From contig JAHJQN010000007.1 of the NCBI GenBank assembly GCA_018819225.1, forward strand, positions 109,456 to 173,455: a DNA stretch of 64,000 bases. Reading direction: 5' to 3'. This document shows, piece after piece, positions 59,550-64,000 of the stretch. Source of the DNA: Microcaldota archaeon (GTDB taxonomy: Archaea > Micrarchaeota > Micrarchaeia > Norongarragalinales > SBBD01). A model generated the notes under the pieces. That model saw only the letters and a list, made by a program, of their open reading frames with translations. It had not been told where the DNA came from and made no database searches. A program made the position numbers and the translations under genes. Position 1 is the first letter of the stretch; each line of letters starts with the position of its first letter.

Positions 59550-61091
59550 TCACAGGAACGCTTCTCCGGCCTCCGCTTCCGAAACCGCTTCCGAGATCTT
59601 TTCCTCTTCCTCAAACGCTTTCGACAGCTCTTCCAGCGAGGTCCCCCCGGCGGCTTTCTGGCTCTTTCGCTCGCGCACTTTCAAGAACACGGGATAGCTC
59701 ACCGCTTCTCCAATCAACACGCCTTCCCCCGTCTTCAACGTCGTGATCTGTCCGGTCGTCGCCGAATCAATGTTCTCGCAGCTCTCTTCAATATGTTTCA
59801 AGTCGTACGGATTCGTGACGCGCATAATCAGGAACGAATTGCATTGGGATAAGGCGGTCGTGCTCAGTTTCACGGGCCGCTGCGATACCAAGCACAAGGA
59901 CGCGCCAAACTTTCTTCCTTCCCTTGCCACGGTTTCGATGACGCTGCGCGAAATCGCGCTTCTCCGCTCCACTTTTTCCGGCGCAAAATTGTGCGCTTCT
60001 TCCACGAGAAGCAAGTACGGCGGGAGCTCGCCTTGCCGTCTCAAATTGAACATTTTTCTGCATAAGTACGCGACGAGCATCTGCTTCTTCTTCATGTTAA
60101 TAATACTTGAAAAATCAAAAACAAGGAGTTTTCCGGGCTTCAGCGAGCGCTTCAAGTGCGGCGCATCGTGCACGCCCACGATTCGGTAACTACTCAACTC
60201 AGATAACCATGCGAGCAGCGCTTGCTTGGAGTTGTCCCGGATTTCGGACGCGGAAACGGCTTGAATCAAGTCCTTCATTGAAAAGGCTTCTTCCTTTTCC
60301 TTGTAGTCCTTGCGCACTTTTTTCAGAACCGGTGCCAAATCCCTCAGTTGAGCGGGCGACATGTCCGGCAGGAATTCGCCGAGGAGCTGCGTCGTCAGCC
60401 TTCGAGCTGCTATCTTGATCTTATCCCCCGGAACCACTTCCACTTGATTCGCGAAATCCGGATTTCTTCTTCGATCCGCAAAGCACGCGTATTCGCCGTG
60501 CATGTCAATCACGGCTATTGCGAGACGGCCTTGGTCTTTCTGGCGCGATAACAGTTCTTCAATCAGCACCGCTGCCGAATAGGATTTGCCGGCCCCGCTT
60601 TGCGCCAGCAATGCCAAATGCTTTTGGAACAGTTTCGTCAGGTTCAGCTTGACCTCGACATTATGCTGAAATAGTTTGCCGACCCGCAGACCCTGTTCCT
60701 CGAAACCCAGGAATTTTATTAACACGCTATCCTCGCATCCCTGAACTTTGGTACCGGGAGCCGGAGGATAGGCCACGCGTTTCAAGGTTCCTCCATCATA
60801 TGCTCCCAACACGTGACAATCCGCTACGGCAAACTCCCATTCCCCTGCGGGAAAGTGTTCGAGGAATGTGCTCTGGTAATCATTCTTTTCATACTCGGAA
60901 ATGCTTTCCGCATGCTCGAAATACCGATTCGAGCGCACGATGTCGCGAACAAAGCCGACGAGCAATCCGTCTTCTCCTTTCAATTGCACGTACCGTCCCT
61001 TGCGCACGATGGATGGATCCGAGATCACGAACGAGAAACGCGTCGTCGTAGGGGTTTCCTGCGTCGCGATGACCGTACCGTATTCCTGCAT
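59550..61091 (-). CDS. herA: HerA/DUF87-like bipolar DNA helicase/ATPase
   Basis: LLAQSGAGKSYSAAVLIEELL, IDMHGEYACF, LLLVEEAHNFAPE, TVAREGRKFGASLCLVSQRP. Confidence 0.88.
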   Translation of the reverse strand: MQEYGTVIATQETPTTTRFSFVISDPSIVRKGRYVQLKGEDGLLVGFVRDIVRSNRYFEHAESISEYEKNDYQSTFLEHFPAGEWEFAVADCHVLGAYDGGTLKRVAYPPAPGTKVQGCEDSVLIKFLGFEEQGLRVGKLFQHNVEVKLNLTKLFQKHLALLAQSGAGKSYSAAVLIEELLSRQKDQGRLAIAVIDMHGEYACFADRRRNPDFANQVEVVPGDKIKIAARRLTTQLLGEFLPDMSPAQLRDLAPVLKKVRKDYKEKEEAFSMKDLIQAVSASEIRDNSKQALLAWLSELSSYRIVGVHDAPHLKRSLKPGKLLVFDFSSIINMKKKQMLVAYLCRKMFNLRRQGELPPYLLLVEEAHNFAPEKVERRSAISRSVIETVAREGRKFGASLCLVSQRPVKLSTTALSQCNSFLIMRVTNPYDLKHIEESCENIDSATTGQITTLKTGEGVLIGEAVSYPVFLKVRERKSQKAAGGTSLEELSKAFEEEEKISEAVSEAEAGEAFL

Positions 61092-61171
61092 AGGCTACTC
61101 TCCGTAATGCAAATTATTAAATCAAGGCGTTTTCCAGCGCTTAAAAGCGTGCTCCCCCGGTGCGTTTCCGC

Positions 61172-61753
61172 TTATGACGGTTTTTCCATTAACAGAAACA
61201 CTTTGCGCTTTCTGGGATTGTCGGCACTGTCGATTTGAATAGCGACTCGGAATCCTTGCGCCTTGAACGTCTGGCCCGTCCCGTACATCTCTTCCTCGCT
61301 CTCCGGATACAGCTGCACGACCGCCTTCCCTTTGGGTTTCAGAACGCGCGCAAACTCTTTCGCGACTTGCGGACGCTCGTTTAACGGCACCCATTGAAGC
61401 GCCGAAATGGATACAACGGCATCGAATCGTTGGTCGGGAAAAGGGATCTGGCGCAAGTCCCCGTGTTTGACCCGAAACCCTTTACGTTTCGCTACGGCGA
61501 GCATTTCTTTCGAGAGATCGAATCCTTCGGCGTCATACCCGACTTGATGCAGCACCAACATTCCGAAACCGGTTCCGCATCCCGCATCCAACACGCGGCT
61601 TTTCAGAGGGATCTTCGCCAGCTCGAGAGCGCGCATCAAAATCTTTTTCTGGATTCGCTCCATTCCGGGTTTCTCGTAATGCTCCGTTTGCCCGTAAAAC
61701 GCTTCCGCATTCGTTTCCTGTTCCGGCCTTTTTCCTTTCACTTTCCATCCCAT
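61172..61753 (-). CDS. SAM-dependent methyltransferase, Bud23/WBSCR22-like
   Basis: RIQKKILMRALELAKI..SRVLDAGCGTGFGMLVLHQVGYDAEGFDLSKEMLAVA, VVSISALQWV. Confidence 0.75.
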   Translation of the reverse strand: MGWKVKGKRPEQETNAEAFYGQTEHYEKPGMERIQKKILMRALELAKIPLKSRVLDAGCGTGFGMLVLHQVGYDAEGFDLSKEMLAVAKRKGFRVKHGDLRQIPFPDQRFDAVVSISALQWVPLNERPQVAKEFARVLKPKGKAVVQLYPESEEEMYGTGQTFKAQGFRVAIQIDSADNPRKRKVFLLMEKPS

Positions 61754-61792
61754 ACCAAACGCCTTTAAATCTCTCTACTGTAACGCGTAATC

Positions 61793-62149
61793 ATGGGCAT
61801 TATAAAAAACATTACTAAGAAGAGGATTCTCTTCGAAGACTTCGAGTTGGCCGCCACCCCTTGGCAAAAGACGAAAGGCATCATGCTGCGCAAGAACCTG
61901 CTGAAACCCGTCCTCTTCATATTAAAAAAAGCGAGCCGTTCGCGCGCCGCCATTCACTCCTTCTTCTGCTATTTCGAGTTCGACGCCGTTTTCTTGGACG
62001 AGAAGAAGCGCATCGTGGACATCCGTACGGACATTCCGCCTTTCCAGCCCTTCATCCGCCCCAAGAAAGCCGCCAAGTACATCATTGAAGCGCCAGCGGG
62101 TTCTGCAAAGAAATTGGATTTGAAAATCGGGGACAAGCTGCTCTTCTAG
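61793..62149 (+). CDS. DUF192 family protein
   Basis: ATPWQKTKGIMLRKNL, FEFDAVFLDEKKRIVDIRTDIPPFQPFIRPKKAAKYIIEAPAGSAKKLDLKIGDKL. Confidence 0.85.
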   Translation: MGIIKNITKKRILFEDFELAATPWQKTKGIMLRKNLLKPVLFILKKASRSRAAIHSFFCYFEFDAVFLDEKKRIVDIRTDIPPFQPFIRPKKAAKYIIEAPAGSAKKLDLKIGDKLLF

Positions 62150-62934
62150 AACTCAATCTCTCGGGGTTCTCTCAGGAAGCGAAAGAGTTCCGGCTGTTCA
62201 ATAAATTGCGCGTAATTCTTTTTCTTTTCAAGCACTTCCGCGAGGTCTGCATGCACTTTCCGGTTAAACGTTTTCGCATCGATTTCAATGACGTGCGTCA
62301 CATCCGAGTAATTCCTGTTCTTTTCAATGCCGTTCCTCGTTTCGTAGTATACGGCACCACGATTCGTTTTGTACGGGCCGTACTCGCTCTTGAAATGCGC
62401 TTCCACCAAATTATCCATCACCAAAGGCTCGTTGCGCGGGTTAATGGTCACGTGGCCAAAATTAGGCGGCACGATGAGTTTGTCGCCCGCTAATGCTTTC
62501 ACGATGAATACCCTTCCGACTTTGTCGCCCGGCAGGCGTTCTTGCAGCACGTAATGCGCTTCCCCGCTCAATACCTCGTACAATTCCGGAAAACTCAGCT
62601 GTTCATCATGCATTTCGTGGTAGTGCCCGTACGTCTTGTTGTACTCGCTTCCCAGCGGATTCGATTCAAGCACCGTAATATCGTACCGAATACCCGCATT
62701 CTGAAATAACGCGGCATCTTCTTCGCGTTTCACGTCCCTGTACATGTAATAGGTTCCGTTTTCCGCAGGTAGTTTCTGCACGTCCTCCAAGTCTTTGACG
62801 GCGTCCAGCATTTGCTTGACCGTGCGGGTATCCGGCGTCAAAACGCTTCCAAACACCTTCAGCTCCATCGCATCCGTCCATTCCACTTGCAAGGGTTCGT
62901 TGGCAATTATCATTTGAATCACTCTCAAACTCAT
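62146..62934 (-). CDS. pgi: Glucose-6-phosphate isomerase, archaeal cupin type
   Basis: YNKTYGHYHEMHDEQLSFPELYEVLSGEAHYVLQ, IVPPNFGHVTINPRNEPLVM. Confidence 0.88.
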   Translation of the reverse strand: MSLRVIQMIIANEPLQVEWTDAMELKVFGSVLTPDTRTVKQMLDAVKDLEDVQKLPAENGTYYMYRDVKREEDAALFQNAGIRYDITVLESNPLGSEYNKTYGHYHEMHDEQLSFPELYEVLSGEAHYVLQERLPGDKVGRVFIVKALAGDKLIVPPNFGHVTINPRNEPLVMDNLVEAHFKSEYGPYKTNRGAVYYETRNGIEKNRNYSDVTHVIEIDAKTFNRKVHADLAEVLEKKKNYAQFIEQPELFRFLREPREIEF

Positions 62935-62987
62935 TGGGTTCGAGAACGATTTAAACGTATAGTTTAACGGTTTGCATAAACCGTAAG

Positions 62988-63099
62988 CGGGCCTGGTGGG
63001 ATTTGGACCCACGGCCTACAGCTTAGAAGGCATGCGGATCCCGTTTCTCATTAAAGAAAAACGAGGTTTGCCGCTCTGTCCAGGCTGAGCTACAGGCCC
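62988..63099 (-). tRNA. tRNA-Arg(TCT) with 37-nt intron at 63032-63068
   Basis: Reverse strand: GGGCCTG..GCTC..GAGC..GCAGC CTTCTAA GCTGT..GTGGG TCCAAAT CCCAC CAGGCCC after intron removal (75 nt); TATA TTTATATTC about 28 nt upstream; no encoded CCA. Confidence 0.9.
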
Positions 63100-63162
63100 T
63101 TGGAGAATGAAAGGAAAATAATGAATATAAAGAGGCACGAATCGTGTTTGAGACTTTTTGAT

Positions 63163-63184
63163 CGACCTTTTTTGAAAAAGGTCG
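63163..63184. repeat. Inverted repeat CGACCTTTTT-TG-AAAAAGGTCG
   Basis: Perfect 10-bp arms immediately beyond the stop of the 63191 ORF; terminator-like. Confidence 0.6.
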
Positions 63185-63190
63185 CGTAAC

Positions 63191-63508
63191 CTAAGGTAGA
63201 AAGGCAATGATTCCGAAGCGTTCCATGGCCCAGAAAACGCCCGAGTATTGCATGCTATAGTGCACGATGCTCATCGTGAACATGACGGCTGCCACGGCGC
63301 GCAGGCGCGGGTACTTAATCCAAATCAAGTAGGACAAGGCGGCGCTCGCCGAAACAATGCCCCACAACAAGAGCAATTTGACTTCCTGGTCTCCAACGGC
63401 TAACCGGAGTTGATGCCACGCGTCCTCCAAGCGCTGGTCCAAACTCACGCGGCCTAAATTCTTAGTTTCTAGTGTGGACTTCACGCGATCGAACAAAACG
63501 CTTTTCAC
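63191..63508 (-). CDS. Small membrane protein
   Basis: Two hydrophobic segments. Confidence 0.5.
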   Translation of the reverse strand: MKSVLFDRVKSTLETKNLGRVSLDQRLEDAWHQLRLAVGDQEVKLLLLWGIVSASAALSYLIWIKYPRLRAVAAVMFTMSIVHYSMQYSGVFWAMERFGIIAFLP

Positions 63509-63567
63509 CTAGGTGGGTTCGTTCATTAGAAAAAACCCCTATTTAACTCTTTGGGCCGTTTCAGCTT

Positions 63568-63618
63568 TGTAGCAGAAGTCAATCTTGTCGCTAAAGTCCC
63601 GATTCTGTCGCAAAAGTC
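63568..63618. repeat. Three tandem 13-nt direct repeats TGT(A/C)GCNRAAGTC
   Basis: TGTAGCAGAAGTC, TGTCGCTAAAGTC, TGTCGCAAAAGTC at 63568, 63586 and 63606. Confidence 0.6.
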
Positions 63619-63622
63619 GTTT

Positions 63623-63847
63623 TTAGCTCCCTTTCTTCTTGAAACCCATCTTTTCCCTGACTTCATTTATGGGTTTTCCACAATCTGAACAGCCGTTTAG
63701 TATAATGTATTCGTCTTCATGGTGGGTGCTGTAAGTGCTACTTTGTCCACTTCCCCGCGACCTGCCTACTCCAGTATATGCTGGTCGGTGAAACGCTTTA
63801 ATCGTCTGTTTCTGGCAAAACGGGCAGTAAAGGATTGTTTCAGGCAT
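63623..63847 (-). CDS. Zinc-ribbon protein
   Basis: YCPFCQKQT...NGCSDCGKP. Confidence 0.55.
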   Translation of the reverse strand: MPETILYCPFCQKQTIKAFHRPAYTGVGRSRGSGQSSTYSTHHEDEYIILNGCSDCGKPINEVREKMGFKKKGS

Positions 63848-63857
63848 TTAATCTCCC

Positions 63858-64000
63858 TCATGTCGTCAGGTTTCCAAATTCAGTCCTCAAAGCGGAAATG
63901 TGCTTCTGGGCTTCAAACTTTTCATCAAAAACGACCTTAATACGGTCAGTTATTTGCTTTCTCTGCTTTTTGTCTTTAGCCACCGGCAGATACAGTTCCG
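63858..64000 (-). CDS. C-terminus of a protein with HsdS-like coiled-coil end (partial)
   Basis: Reverse strand ELYLPVAKDKKQRKQITDRIKVVFDEKFEAQKHISALRTEFGNLTT*; resembles the LP...Q..I conserved end of type I specificity subunits. Confidence 0.35.
   Translation of the reverse strand, partial: ELYLPVAKDKKQRKQITDRIKVVFDEKFEAQKHISALRTEFGNLTT

Noticed and set aside
59550-61091. HerA as part of a HerA-NurA or HerA-Sir2 defence cassette
   Set aside because: No NurA, Mre11, Rad50 or Sir2-like neighbour in the window; most likely the housekeeping type or isolated.
1-64000. CRISPR arrays, cas genes, transposases, rRNA genes
   Set aside because: No regularly spaced repeats of 24-40 nt, no Cas/transposase signatures in the ORF track, and no rRNA-like sequence were found by eye.

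Overview
The window is a dense 64 kb piece of an archaeal chromosome. Archaeal markers include Pelota, fibrillarin, aTrm56, a cupin-type glucose-6-phosphate isomerase, TrmB-family and HTH_10 regulators, class III (pilin/archaellin) signal peptides and archaeal TATA boxes. Gene content and many orphan proteins suggest a DPANN-like lineage, but that is inference. Main blocks: (1) SecDF, LemA, an ECF transporter and fibrillarin; (2) a TrmB-type regulator divergent from an envelope protein plus a coiled-coil protein with a histone-H1-like tail; (3) a 1.2 kaa PQQ-like propeller/Cys-rich surface protein, Pelota, PyrE and RpiA; (4) a dispersed type IV pilus/Tad-like apparatus (ATPase, three FlaJ/TadC-like proteins, three class III signal-peptide proteins, lipoproteins and giant coiled-coil proteins), about 25-40 kb; (5) an apparently complete classical mevalonate pathway (thiolase, DUF35, HMGS, class II HMGR, MVK, PMK, MVD, IDI2) interleaved with threonine-degradation genes tdh/kbl, 41-54 kb; (6) AspRS, HerA, a Bud23-like methyltransferase, an archaeal GPI and a tRNA-Arg(TCT) whose 37-nt intron sits at a non-canonical position and fits a bulge-helix-bulge. 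Less expected signals: a perfect palindromic operator between divergent TATA boxes, two candidate structured RNAs, a homopolymer frameshift in a PEP-utilizer-like gene, recurrent exact 4-nt stop-codon overlaps of convergent genes, and a three-copy iteron-like repeat near the right edge. No CRISPR array, rRNA or recognisable IS element was seen. All product calls come from reading protein motifs by eye; no database search was run.
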